Below, piece by piece: positions 10,170 through 20,295 of a stretch of 64,000 nucleotides of DNA. The notes beneath the pieces are model-generated. The model ran no database searches, was not told the origin of the DNA, and saw nothing but the letters and a program-made list of their open reading frames with translations. How positions within the stretch are numbered: position 1 is the stretch's first letter; every line of letters begins with the position of its first letter. Source of the DNA: Cladophialophora immunda (Eukaryota; Ascomycota; Eurotiomycetes; Chaetothyriales; Herpotrichiellaceae); the NCBI RefSeq assembly GCF_000835495.1, contig NW_015622544.1, positions 5,422,855 to 5,486,854 of the forward strand. The letters run 5' to 3'. A program made the translations under genes and the position numbers.

Positions 10170-13100
10170 TCATGTCTTTATTTCCCGTTTCGCATCATCC
10201 TCGGGACGTGCTGTTGTCCCGCTCGTTAGGCCTGTGCCTATTTGAAGATCCATCTCCGACTCGTTGAAATCCAGCCCCTTAATATTCAAGCCACTCTCTT
10301 GCTCGCCCTTCTCTTCCCGCGGCGTTGGTCTCTCGGCCAACTCGGCTATATCTTCTGTGCCTTTCAGAGCCGGGGGACGTTCCTTTCTTGCTCGGGCCTT
10401 GGCCAGGCTAATGGTTTTCTGCCGATTCGTTGTCTCGAAGTTTGCTAGATCGTGTTCGATGGTGGCCTTTAAAATCTCAGCCATCCATTTCCTCCCCGCG
10501 TTGATGTTTTCAACCTGGAAAACGTGGATGGTAGGCTTGGTGAACTGTACTGCTCTGGAAGTCCCTGCTTTGGGAGGGACAAGCTTGAAATAGAAAGGCG
10601 AGCCTCCGCTTGTGTTTCGGGTCGCATTCGGCGACGTTTCTGTAGACGATCCGGGCGCACTGATGGACGGTGTAGATTTGGTTCCCGTTATGGTGGCTTG
10701 AAGTGAAGTGATAGGATCGGCAGTAGTAACAAGAACCTTGTGCCCAGATATATCGATGATCCCTTTTTCCTCTGTGTCATTCTCGGAATAGTAATACGAT
10801 AGCCGCCGGCCTCGAAGAATGAACAGCCTGGGTTTCCACTGGGATACAATGCCGCTAGATCTTTTCTTCATCCAGCCGTGATGATCACAATGTTTCCGTG
10901 CTTCCGCGGGCGATATCTGTAGCAGGCCTCGTGTGTAGGCACTTGTCTGTCGCTTAGTTTTTGGATTGGTACGCACGGGGGTTTTCGTGTGCAGTAAGGG
11001 TCCCAGCTGTTCAGTTGTACCTTTTGAAGAGGTGTCCGTATTGTCCATTTCGAAGCTCCGTGACGTCGCAGAAGGGGTTTGTGACCCCGAAGGTGACGCG
11101 GTAGGGCTCTCCCTCAAGGGGTCAGACGTAATGTTTGAGGAACTGGCGGCTTCCTTTTCATTTCCAGTAACAGCCTCGGATGCTGCTCGGATACCCAACA
11201 ATTTCCGCGCCTTTATTGATGATGTCCAGGGCGTCGTGGCTGCCGCAGCAGGGGACACTGATCCACTAACAGCCTTGGGTGAGGACAGAGCTGAGATGCC
11301 GTCATCCTCCAAATTCGTGACTGTTGGCGACTGCGCGATTGGGGAACGCTGCATGGTCAAATTTCTCGCACTTGCAGAACGAAACCGTCCTTTATATGAT
11401 CTGCTGTGGTACGCTTTTGCGGCTGAAGAGAGGGGAGCGCCAGCCCTGATGGAATCAAGGCTGCTGAGTCGCGAGTGTCGTTTCATACCGAGACCATCCT
11501 TGGACGAGTCATCGAGCACGCTCGATTGACGGGAATGGCTTACACTTTCCCCGCCGCCTCGCTTCTTGAGGAAGTTCCTTGCCTTTCTATTGTCGACCTC
11601 ATTCCCGCTGAAGTAACCCCGGTCGAGATCGATGGTGGAAAGCTCACCACTGAAACTAGCATCTGCATCCAAATCTACGCTTGTCGCCGGGTAACTGATT
11701 TGCAGTCTGAGCGACGGGGTACTCCCGCCGGTGTTTGCAGTGGTTGCGTTGCTCATCGACCAGTCTTTATCGAAAGACGCATTTTTCTTATGCGGAGGGG
11801 AAAGGCTGGAGGCGACTGGCGGCGAGGTCTCCTGAACCCCTGCTTTTGTGAAATCGATCGAGGAATGCCGGCGAGACTGGTTCAGTTCCCGTATAGAAGC
11901 GGCCGACCGTCGTGACGGGGATTCAGCAGCCATCGAAGCTCTCCAAGGCGACGGGGGTGTGCTCCGACCAAGCTGGGACCGAGTAAAGGAAGACGGAGAC
12001 ATGGGTTGCTCGGAAGATGGTGGTGAGGTCGGTATGACATAGGGGTACGTGTGCTGCGCCTGGCGGATGGAGAGTCCCGGTTCTTCCATCAGGCTAGGTA
12101 TTCGTGGCAATATGGTAGTGGGTCGTGTTTGGACGCGGGCGACATCCTCGTTCGACCCGTTTGGCTTGAGGCTGCTCTTTCGCGATGCCGTACCACTGCG
12201 GACCTGATTCTGAAAGTCTCTGATCTTGTGCCATGTCTTCAGGCGGCGGCCCATCAGGCCAAAATCAAACTCCTTCATGTGGATGAAGGACTGGTCCATC
12301 TCTAGCAAGACATCGCCAGTTATTTCCTGCTCTTCGAATATATCGCAATGTTTTGAGTCCACACCGAGGCTTCTCAAGTATTCCGCCGTCTCTTTCGCAT
12401 CCCAGTGCTTGACATCGGCTTCTGTTGGACGAAGATTGTCCTCGCTATCGGTTTCAGGGCCGGCGACATAAGAGGCTCGGTCGAGATGGCTGCTATATTC
12501 GCTCTCTGAATCCTCCGTCAAAGGCAGCGGCGGGGACAGGCTCTGACGCGGCGTGCTCAGGTTCGTAATGTGTTCATTTATAACGCTCAGTGTTTCGTTC
12601 ATTACTGGGCTTTCCTCTCCACTGCCTCTGCTTGACAGTGCCTGACTGATGCTTCGATGAATATATGAGGTAGGAGAAGACGGGACGGAGCTTCGTAGAG
12701 GTAGATTAGACTGTGGCTGTGGGGACGAGGAGAGTGTGCGGTGACTGGAGGTATCAGTGGTTGGGCTTGCTTGTTTGAGTGGCTCGCTCTTGGACTCGGT
12801 GGATGGTTTCCCAAAGAATTGAGGACTTTTGGCTGCTGGAGCACCCACTGGCGCGAAGTTTGGAGGAAGCTTAGCGGTATAGACTGGGTACATGTCAATC
12901 ACTTATGAATGAACCAAGTGATTCGGGAGTGAGATAAACATACCTCCAGGAAACAGACCTGTCGTTCTTGTCCCAAGATGCTTCCCTAGGTACCAGCCAT
13001 CACCAAAGCCATCGTCCAGCTCAACCAACTCGATTTGATCAGTTTTCCGGAGGGTCAACTCATCAGCACTCCTTGCGTCGAAGTCATCTACATAGAGGGG

Positions 13101-13217
13101 GTCAGCGAAAACATCTTCAAACGGAGTTGGAAAGTAACGGGTGAACGCACGGATGGCGACAAGGATGTCACCGGGCTGCAGTGCCGCCCGTGGCCGCTGT
13201 TGAAGAGAAGTCGACAT
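10170..13217 (-). CDS. BOI2: Boi-type polarity scaffold: SH3-SAM-PH protein
   Basis: Bud-emergence/exocytosis scaffold; yeast Boi1/2 bind Cdc42 and acidic phospholipids and act with the exocyst at growth tips. Exons 13217-13151, 13087-12944 and 12883-10170 encode 974 residues. The SH3 domain (about 18-72) is rebuilt by both joins: I-L-V-A-I-H-D-F-D-A-R-S across the first, G-L-F-P-G-V-Y-T across the second. SAM domain about 227-295 (W-D-A-K-E-T to the K-I-R-D-F end). PH domain about 690-885 (G-W-M-K-K-R-S to W-M-A-E-I-L-K), split by a Ser/Thr-rich loop. Between SAM and PH is a long Ser/Pro-rich region with many S-P and T-P sites. The C-terminus is charged. Start chosen at the ATG just before the SH3. 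The first intron (13088-13150, 63 nt) is stopless and in frame. Domain order SH3-SAM-PH is diagnostic. Confidence 0.9.
13088..13150 (-). other. In-frame stopless intron at the start of the Boi SH3 domain
   Basis: Read on the minus strand: GTGCGT donor and TATGTAG acceptor, 63 nt, no stop in the coding frame. Its removal joins I-L-V-A-I to H-D-F-D-A, the canonical SH3 first strand and RT loop. Retention would put 21 extra residues there. Confidence 0.75.
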
Positions 13218-14608
13218 GATGTGAAGGCCAGTCGTCAATGCGCAGGCGTTGGGCGTCGCAATGAGCCAGCTAACCAAAAAGATATTCCACGAAAAGTTGT
13301 GAGTGAGTTGTCGGGAGATCGACCGGACGCGCAGTGACAAGTGCCTGCATGATAGGAACAGCTCTTGCCAGTGCACTGACAGGGTGAAGGGCGCAAGAAA
13401 AGGTCGAGATGGGCGGAAGAGATCGATCTGGAGAGTCGCACGCGGGTGGTGGAACGGAAAAGCAGGAGTAATTGATATTGTGCAGGGTGATCTGAGGGTG
13501 ATGCTGTTGTCCGACGACGAGGTGTCACCACCCGAATGGTTTGGCCACCGTGACTGACGGGCACCTCGTCGGCTATACTGTCGTTGATGGATTTCGTGTC
13601 TTTGGGTCTTCTCCTGGCAAGGTGTCGCAGCCAGGGCGGTCTGGAGAATAAACGTCTGAGGCTGGCCCTTTAATTGCACCCGCTCCCTCTCTATTTCTCT
13701 TTCTCTCTCTCCCCTTACAATGCTGCAATGCTCAAATGAGACCACCCGCGCATCCAGCTGGCCAGCAAAAGCCTGGATGCACTGCAGGGGCCCTCCCCCC
13801 AACCGCCCTTGGGCCACCCATGATTCGCTGTCTCTGCGCCTGAGACCCTCCTTTCTGATGGTCCGGCGCAAGCCTCAAGCAGCCTGAACAGGCACTCCAT
13901 TGGCCTCCGGCTCAGTCTGCTCAACTAGTCCCTGCGTGCCCTGCCCAGCACGAGGAGGAACGAGAAGGAGGAGGGTCGATCACTCCGCACCAAACAATTG
14001 ACACCGACGTGCGTGCTGCCGCACTGACTTGCCGCTAAAAACTCTGCATGGTCCAGAATTTCCTGCGTCGAAGTCTCTTCATCCACCTGCTCCCCAGCGC
14101 CTCTACGATTCCTCTGCAACCTCACCCTCCTCCTCCGTTCCTCACCCGGGGCTCGCCCTCTTTCTCTTTCACCACCTCCTGCGCAGACATTTCCAGACGC
14201 TGGATCTCCTGCGCATTCACCACTGCAAGTCTGTCTCCTCCACGTCCACCGCATGTCGCCGCAGCCTCGTTTGCGAGCCGTCAATCCCGTCTTCGTGGAT
14301 CCTTGACCGCAACGGATGCTCAACCGCTTTCGTCACCGTTTCCTTCCAGACCCGACATCAATTCCGTGTCTGCGAGACACGACCTTTGTACATAGATAAC
14401 CATCCCATCATTCAATTTGGCGACTTCCCCGCTTGCTTGTCCTCCGAGATGCAGTTTAGTTTGACGTTTGATTGCCGCTGAAGTCTAGTCGGTGCCTCAG
14501 CCAAACGTGCGCGCCAACCTCAACCCTACTCTTGATCCTGCAAACCTGAATAACCTCCAACTTCTTGCTATCGCCCGAATTACCCCGTTGGCTTTGCCAT
14601 CATCGTGA
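13218..14608. other. Divergent promoter region, Boi-like / SP-RING genes
   Basis: 1.4 kb between two outward-pointing genes. The plus strand is C/T-rich at about 14040-14260 (likely SP-RING leader), and an A/G-rich tract, the mirror for the Boi leader, lies near 13360-13480. No further gene is supported. Confidence 0.5.
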
Positions 14609-17104
14609 ATGGCCGACAATGCTGACCCCACTCCCATCAAGTCGACTCGCCGACGCGGCAGAGCGACCCCGAAGTCCCAGCGACGGCTGCCGCCCAAATC
14701 TCGCTCGCCTTTACGGGAACCATCTTTCGATGGAGACACCATCGAGGTGTTACCTTATCTGGGCCCTAGTTCTGGCTCACCAGCCACATCGACTGCTGTG
14801 TCGACCGTCTTAGGTTCCAGGAACGGATCGACGCCGACACAGTCCCTAGAGTGTCATTCCCAGAATAAGCGGAAGGATTCTTCTACCCCTGTCACGGAAG
14901 GGAGTGCATACGGCCGCAGCCGTTCGACCTCTACAAACAAATGTACACAAGCAGCTTTCCCAGAGAATACGGCGGGTATCATTCCGCAAGGGGAATTAGC
15001 ACCATCCACAAAGCATGCTCCTGACAACTTCAGTGCCCCGAGTTCAGAGCCAACGCCAGCATTTCAAACTCCAGCTACGCATGGCCTTCTGCGGGCAGGA
15101 CCGAGGCCGATGTCGAGAGCTCTCGACATGTCTAGCCGTGCAACGCTGCCAGCTTCGGCTAAAGGAACCCAAGAGACAAGTTGTTGGGATCTAGCAGGGC
15201 AGAATAGGGAGCGGAACGACTTGGCACCACCGTCAAATATCCGTGGAGGGGGCAATCTTCGAGCAAGACTGTCAACCCTTGTTGAGATGAACACTGTGTC
15301 TTCCAATGTCGCTCCTCTCCCCCGAGCGAATCGCGGATTGCCCCTGCCCGTGTCTACGCTTGCCCAGTCTTTGTCTCCAACCCTGCCTCCAGAGCGGCTG
15401 ACTTCCTCAGCTGGCGCAGGAAAGCGGAGGATTGACACGGACGCGTCCCATGAGCGAGCACTCCGTTCCAGGACTGTTTTCCAACAAGTAGAGTCTTCAG
15501 GGCGTGTACTAACACAGAACGCCTCCCCAGCCGTGTCAAGCGGCTCCGTCAGCCAACTACCAGAGTCGTCATTCAAAGTCGAAGGACTCCGTCCACCTGC
15601 TCCAGTTGAGCTGAAGGCTGAGCTGAGGCTATCTTCTCCTACCATGCAGAAGGCGCCCTTTTCCCACCTTTCTAGCAACCGCCCTGGTAATCTGGACATG
15701 TTACAGACGTCCTCGCGCGGCTTTCTTGAGCGAGAAACGAAAGGGTCGAGTGGCAGTCGCACGTCTACTGCGCAAGTTCCCGACGCCCATATGGCGAGCC
15801 AGCTTCCCGCAACCCCAACTCACCGTACGAGTACCACGCCCTCTCATGCCCTGCCTTCCACCCTGTCTCTTCAAAGCCCTATGGTCCAAGAGTCGGTTGC
15901 TCCTCCCGGCGTTCAACAAACAGCCTCCGCCCGACAGGCACAGCAAGTAGCCCAACCTTCCCAGAGCCTCACACCAGCACCACTGCCCCAACTCCAGAGC
16001 GGTTACCAGCAGCCAAACGCCATGGATCACATTACATCTTGGCCAATAGCAGCTGGACAGCAGCTCTCGATAACCCCCGCGCAATCTTCAAGCACGATGC
16101 AAGCTACGACTGATTCACAGAATGTAGCTCCACACACGGAACCTCCCACTTATGAATTTGTCGAGGACTCTGTGGTGCTCGGGGAATGTGTTCACGTAGA
16201 TTCCCCCATAATCAAATGGAACGTGAACATTTCACAAGAGCATTGGGTGCGAAGGGTAACCACTCCGTCCACAATAGGACAAACCAGTCCTAGAGAAGGT
16301 GATGCCCCAACCAGCGTGCGGTTCCGGTTGAGGTCAGTTGTTGTCGATATGAGGGGGAGAGAACTCTTTACCCCTACCGAGTTAGAATTCTCTGCTCGGC
16401 CCACCAAGTGGCCATCGATGGTGTCTATAGTCATAAATGACTCAGACGTCGATTTGAGACGCGGCGGGGACAGCGGTGCAGACTCGGTTGCAGATGTGAC
16501 CGATCTGCTGCGAGAGGGCAACAACGAGGTCGAAGTGAATGCTTTGTTTCGCCCGGCGGAAAAAGAATCAGGTTGTGCGTATCTAATGGCGGTCGAGATC
16601 GTCTGCATGGCCAGTTACGACCAGATCGAGGCCATGGCAACACGAATTTCCACGACAGATGTTCTGAGAGCAATCACCGATTCCATGAAGAGCCGAAATG
16701 GTAGCCTTGACACTCAGTCGGTCATCGCTATCAACGTAATAGACCCGCTCACGTTTCGGGTGTGGAGGACACCTGTTCGAGGCAAAGAGTGTCGACACCG
16801 GGAATGTTTCGACCTGAAAGGATTCCTGTCCCGCGGCCGAGAAGGCGTCAACCATGGTGGTCTGACGGATCCAAACCGATGGAACTGTCCCATATGTGGA
16901 CGGGAGGCACGCCCCAATCAGCTCGTGATTGACGAGTTTTTGCTAGACGTACGCAAAAATCTTTCGGAAAACAATCGATTATTGTGTGCAAAGGAGATTC
17001 TTATCAAAGAAGATGGCACCTGGGAGCCCGGATTTGGGCCCTCGACCTTCGAAGATCCGCCTCAAGGTATGGCAGGCACAAGAAAATCGACTCCTCCTCT
17101 GTGA
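14609..17104 (+). CDS. SP-RING (MIZ/PIAS-type) zinc-finger protein, putative SUMO E3 ligase
   Basis: Single long exon, 831 residues from ATG 14609. Residues about 1-510 are disordered, rich in Ser, Pro, Gln and Thr. Residues about 515-690 form an ordered, beta-rich region preceding the zinc finger, in the position of a PINIT-like domain. The SP-RING follows at about 720-775: C-R-H-R-E-C then W-N-C-P-I-C, the C-x-H-x2-C and W-x-C-P-x-C spacing of PIAS/Siz proteins, which recruit Ubc9~SUMO. No N-terminal SAP motif is obvious, so it resembles Zimp/MIZ-type proteins rather than classical Siz1. The extreme C-terminus is uncertain: after the D-P-P-Q stretch near 17066 a GTATGG donor-like site occurs, and another frame stays open to 17358, so one more small exon is possible. 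Most of the product is reliable; the SUMO-ligase role is inferred from the domain. Confidence 0.82.
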   Translation: MADNADPTPIKSTRRRGRATPKSQRRLPPKSRSPLREPSFDGDTIEVLPYLGPSSGSPATSTAVSTVLGSRNGSTPTQSLECHSQNKRKDSSTPVTEGSAYGRSRSTSTNKCTQAAFPENTAGIIPQGELAPSTKHAPDNFSAPSSEPTPAFQTPATHGLLRAGPRPMSRALDMSSRATLPASAKGTQETSCWDLAGQNRERNDLAPPSNIRGGGNLRARLSTLVEMNTVSSNVAPLPRANRGLPLPVSTLAQSLSPTLPPERLTSSAGAGKRRIDTDASHERALRSRTVFQQVESSGRVLTQNASPAVSSGSVSQLPESSFKVEGLRPPAPVELKAELRLSSPTMQKAPFSHLSSNRPGNLDMLQTSSRGFLERETKGSSGSRTSTAQVPDAHMASQLPATPTHRTSTTPSHALPSTLSLQSPMVQESVAPPGVQQTASARQAQQVAQPSQSLTPAPLPQLQSGYQQPNAMDHITSWPIAAGQQLSITPAQSSSTMQATTDSQNVAPHTEPPTYEFVEDSVVLGECVHVDSPIIKWNVNISQEHWVRRVTTPSTIGQTSPREGDAPTSVRFRLRSVVVDMRGRELFTPTELEFSARPTKWPSMVSIVINDSDVDLRRGGDSGADSVADVTDLLREGNNEVEVNALFRPAEKESGCAYLMAVEIVCMASYDQIEAMATRISTTDVLRAITDSMKSRNGSLDTQSVIAINVIDPLTFRVWRTPVRGKECRHRECFDLKGFLSRGREGVNHGGLTDPNRWNCPICGREARPNQLVIDEFLLDVRKNLSENNRLLCAKEILIKEDGTWEPGFGPSTFEDPPQGMAGTRKSTPPL

Positions 17105-18459
17105 CTCGACCTCGGACGGCCACACCAGCACCAGCAGCATCTCGACATATTGCAGCCTCGTCCACCCATGTGAAACGCGAAGCCGATAGTTGTCACGTAT
17201 GGGCGTTGATGGAAGACCCAGGACACCTACAACCCGAACAAGGCGTGCATGATCCTCTTCACTTATGTCATGGAAGAACCATGGCCCGCCTACCAAACGG
17301 TCTAGGCAAGCATTATTTATTTGGCCCAACCACTCAAATCATCTGTACAACCTCTTGATGTTTTCGGCGGCACACGCAAAGCTGTATCAACAAGACTCGC
17401 TAATATTTATTACGAGGTCATGATTTATGACGTTCACGTTTTCAGAGTACATTTTTTTAGTTCCCTTTTGGATCCTTACTCATGGGCCAGTGGTATGCGG
17501 GAAGCTCAATCCAAATTGTCCTTCACTGTATTCTAGATACCCATTACGCGACAAATTTGTGCGGTTTTCTGTGCGGCCGCTTTAGTTGGCTTGATCGTAA
17601 GGTACCGGAGGAAAAGGAAAAAGACCAGATTTACCTGCGCGAACACCGGGAATGGAACCTGGATTTGGGATACCCTGGAGTCTAGAGGTTTGTACCATGT
17701 CGGGCAAGGGCGTTCGGACGCGGGAACCTCGCCGCGTATCTGGAGCAGAGAATTGATTCTGTTGAGGGTGGGATTTGTCGAGATGGAGATTCCAGCAGCT
17801 GCAGATGCCTGCCGCCTTTGAACCAGCCGGTGCTGGTCTGGCCGGGAAAAGCAAACCCAATCCAGAGGAGCGAGGCAAGAAATGATGGACCTTTCGACGA
17901 CGTCGTGGTCGACAGTACCAGAAGCAGGCAGAACATATAAAATCTAGTACATAAACATAGGTTTTTAGCTCATGTCAGGGGCCCTTGGTCCTCCTCGACT
18001 CGACGACGTCTTGGTCACTTTTGCTCGACCCTGCAGAAGTATTGTTATGTTGCCTGACATTGCTTTTAGCTAGATTCTCTCGGCTTGCTTGCTTGCCTAT
18101 CTATCTCTTTGCGTACTTTTCCCCTCCATCTATCTCCTTGCCCGCCTGAACGCCTTGCGGTGAGCCGGACATGGGTTTACCATCCCGTCTTTGGAACGGA
18201 AACCGGCTTGGGCTTGATATCTAACTTGCAACAAATCCATGCTCGAGAGAAGGGTCGGGGTGGAGACAAAACGGACCTGCACAGCGATATACACACGGCC
18301 CGCGTGATGGTACATGGCTTGTACTTGGACATGTGCGGATAAAGTCCCCCCTCTTCCCTTCCCTTCCCTTCCCTTCCTTTCCCGTCCTTCTCACGTTTCC
18401 AGCAGTGAGATGATTCCTGAGTACCTCGTTAAACCCTTTCATCAGGCTGGGACCACCCC
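17105..18459. other. Convergent 3' spacer
   Basis: 1.35 kb between the SP-RING gene and the 611-residue unknown. It may include a last SP-RING exon (up to about 17358). A TTCCC repeat lies near its right end. Nothing else is recognised. Confidence 0.5.
18353..18383 (+). repeat. TTCCC microsatellite
   Basis: About six copies of a TTCCC unit, slightly degenerate at the right end, about 75 bp beyond the stop codon of the minus-strand gene. Confidence 0.85.
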
Positions 18460-20295
18460 TTAATTCAACCCATTCGCTAGTTGTGCGCCTTGTGCTACTC
18501 GGCGTGCGCGGGTCATGGGTCCAAGACCGGATGTTGACGGGGCTGGAGCTTGCGTTGTCGATGGCCCTGCTTGGTTCAGCGCCGCTTGTCTTCGAGGTTG
18601 TCTTTGGGTCCGCGTCTGAGTCTGCGTCTTCGGCTTCTTCGTCTTCTTTTGGGCTTTGTTGGAATGTCGAGGCTGGGTCTTTTGGGTGGTAGATTTGGCT
18701 TTGCCCTTTGCGTTGGACGTGCCTTTGGCCCCTCGGGTCCCCGCTCGACCGGCAGTGCGGGTTCTCCCTCTTCCTGTTCTGGCTGCTGGATTGTTCGTCT
18801 GGGCTGGGGCTGGGGCTGGGGCTGGAGCAGGAGGCGGCCGAGGTGCTCGAGGCCTGAGCCTCATGCCGTGCGTGTTCGTTGCTGTTCTGGTACCAGGGGC
18901 CCCGACCGTCGCGGCGCGGGTACCTCTGCTCCTGAGCCTCATGTGATGTGGCTGTGCAACAGTCGTAGCTGCTCTTCCTGAATTGAGCTTGCGTCGTTTG
19001 GGAGGCCCTTGCTCTTCTCCTTCTTCGCCATCGGGGCTTGTTCGTCCTTGTGGTGACGGTGGCCCCTGTGGCCGTGAGCTCAATGGCTCTTCAGTTTGCA
19101 CCAGTGTCTGCGTGCTTGAGGGGGAGGCGGGCCGGGCCTGCACTGAGGAGGGAAGTGTTGAGCTTAGCGGAGCCCCGGACAGCATCTCAGACAGGTAGAT
19201 GTCGTCTTCCTTCGTTGGAGGCCTGCTTGGCTCTGGCGACCCCGTTCCGTTGCCTGCAGTGGTGGTGGTACGCGAAGAGGACTGGGCGGGCGACCTAGTC
19301 CCTGGTTGGTCTCCTTCTTTGGGCTTTTGTAGTTGATTCATGCGTAACTTTAGTGTTATCTTTGGCCGACCAGGGGATGGCTCCGATGCGGAGCTATCTG
19401 ATGACGACGACGAAGCTTCGGATGACAATCTGGATTTCGAGGCTTCTCGCCAGGTTCCGAACATAGGGCGAGACGGAGGGGCCGCTGGTTGCGCATCCCC
19501 TATGGCTGGGCCAAGGGTCTGCTGGGCTCTTGGAGTGATGTTGTATTGTGATTGCCCTTGGGAGGGGTTGACCTGTGACTGTACTTGAGAGTTGGCAGGC
19601 TCTAACTCGGGTTGGGTCGATTGGGGGCCTGGATTCTGGCCATCTTGGGGAGGCATTGATCCTTGTGGTGGCATAGCCGGGCCTTTCATTCTCGGAAAGG
19701 CGGGCCTGTCGTTGATGTCCGGGTCGTCGTAATGATTCTCTAGCAAATCTATGGGGCGGCCATCGGCTGATACCCAGTGTTCAGCGTCGTAAAATGCATT
19801 GATGACGCCGCCTTCCTCATGGTCGAAAGTAGATCGTGTCTTGGGGCTGTTCTCCGGGCGGTCGAGGGGTACTCTTCTCGGTTCTGGATTCCAGTCCACC
19901 ATGCGGAAACCAGGATCTTTCCATGGAATCGAGGGAATATGCCAGACAAAGTCTCCCAGAGGTCGTTCAGGCTCGGTGTGAATGTTTGCATCGTCGGGGG
20001 GAATAGGTTGACCGTTCTGTTGCAAGTGCTCGCGATGAGAGGCGCAGTAGGTTGGAATATAACAGAACTCCACGGTCTGTTGGCATTTTGGCATTTCATT
20101 CACGTACCCACGGAACGGGAAGTGGTGTCGGGGAATACCATCTTCGTGCTTGTCGCAAACCTCGACAAAGCAGGGGATTTTTGCTATTTCAACACCACCG
20201 TCGCAAAGAAATCTTGGATCGTGTTCATCATAGTCCTCACCAGCATCCGCGGGCTTGTAGCACTTGGTATAGCGATACTTGATGATCTTGCACAT
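18460..20295 (-). CDS. Uncharacterised protein: Cys-rich N-terminus, disordered basic C-terminus
   Basis: Not recognised. Single exon, 611 residues. The frame is open 23 codons further upstream, but the first ATG is at 20295, giving M-C-K-I-I-K-Y-R-Y-T-K-C. Residues 1-100 hold about nine cysteines plus several histidines (C2, C12, C31, C42, C47, then C-x-Q, F-C, Y-C-A-S-H), the look of a small metal-binding module found at the start of many filamentous-fungal proteins. Residues about 100-215 are Trp/Pro/Asp-rich and conserved-looking. The remainder is low-complexity: Pro/Gln, then Ser, then Arg/Thr/Ala. The C-terminal 170 residues are strongly basic, with two M-R-L-R-x-R boxes, an Ala-Pro dipeptide run and a G-R-G-R-T-R-T segment resembling AT-hook or RGG-like nucleic-acid-binding tails. 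A nuclear role is a guess. Confidence 0.65.
   Translation of the reverse strand: MCKIIKYRYTKCYKPADAGEDYDEHDPRFLCDGGVEIAKIPCFVEVCDKHEDGIPRHHFPFRGYVNEMPKCQQTVEFCYIPTYCASHREHLQQNGQPIPPDDANIHTEPERPLGDFVWHIPSIPWKDPGFRMVDWNPEPRRVPLDRPENSPKTRSTFDHEEGGVINAFYDAEHWVSADGRPIDLLENHYDDPDINDRPAFPRMKGPAMPPQGSMPPQDGQNPGPQSTQPELEPANSQVQSQVNPSQGQSQYNITPRAQQTLGPAIGDAQPAAPPSRPMFGTWREASKSRLSSEASSSSSDSSASEPSPGRPKITLKLRMNQLQKPKEGDQPGTRSPAQSSSRTTTTAGNGTGSPEPSRPPTKEDDIYLSEMLSGAPLSSTLPSSVQARPASPSSTQTLVQTEEPLSSRPQGPPSPQGRTSPDGEEGEEQGPPKRRKLNSGRAATTVAQPHHMRLRSRGTRAATVGAPGTRTATNTHGMRLRPRAPRPPPAPAPAPAPAQTNNPAARTGRGRTRTAGRAGTRGAKGTSNAKGKAKSTTQKTQPRHSNKAQKKTKKPKTQTQTRTQRQPRRQAALNQAGPSTTQAPAPSTSGLGPMTRARRVAQGAQLANGLN

Noticed and set aside
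10966..11915. Plus-strand frames inside the Boi-like gene
   Set aside because: Antisense shadows of the 974-residue SH3-SAM-PH protein, whose domains are unambiguous.
15064..15762. 232-codon minus-strand frame inside the SP-RING gene
   Set aside because: Antisense shadow over low-complexity Ser/Pro coding sequence.
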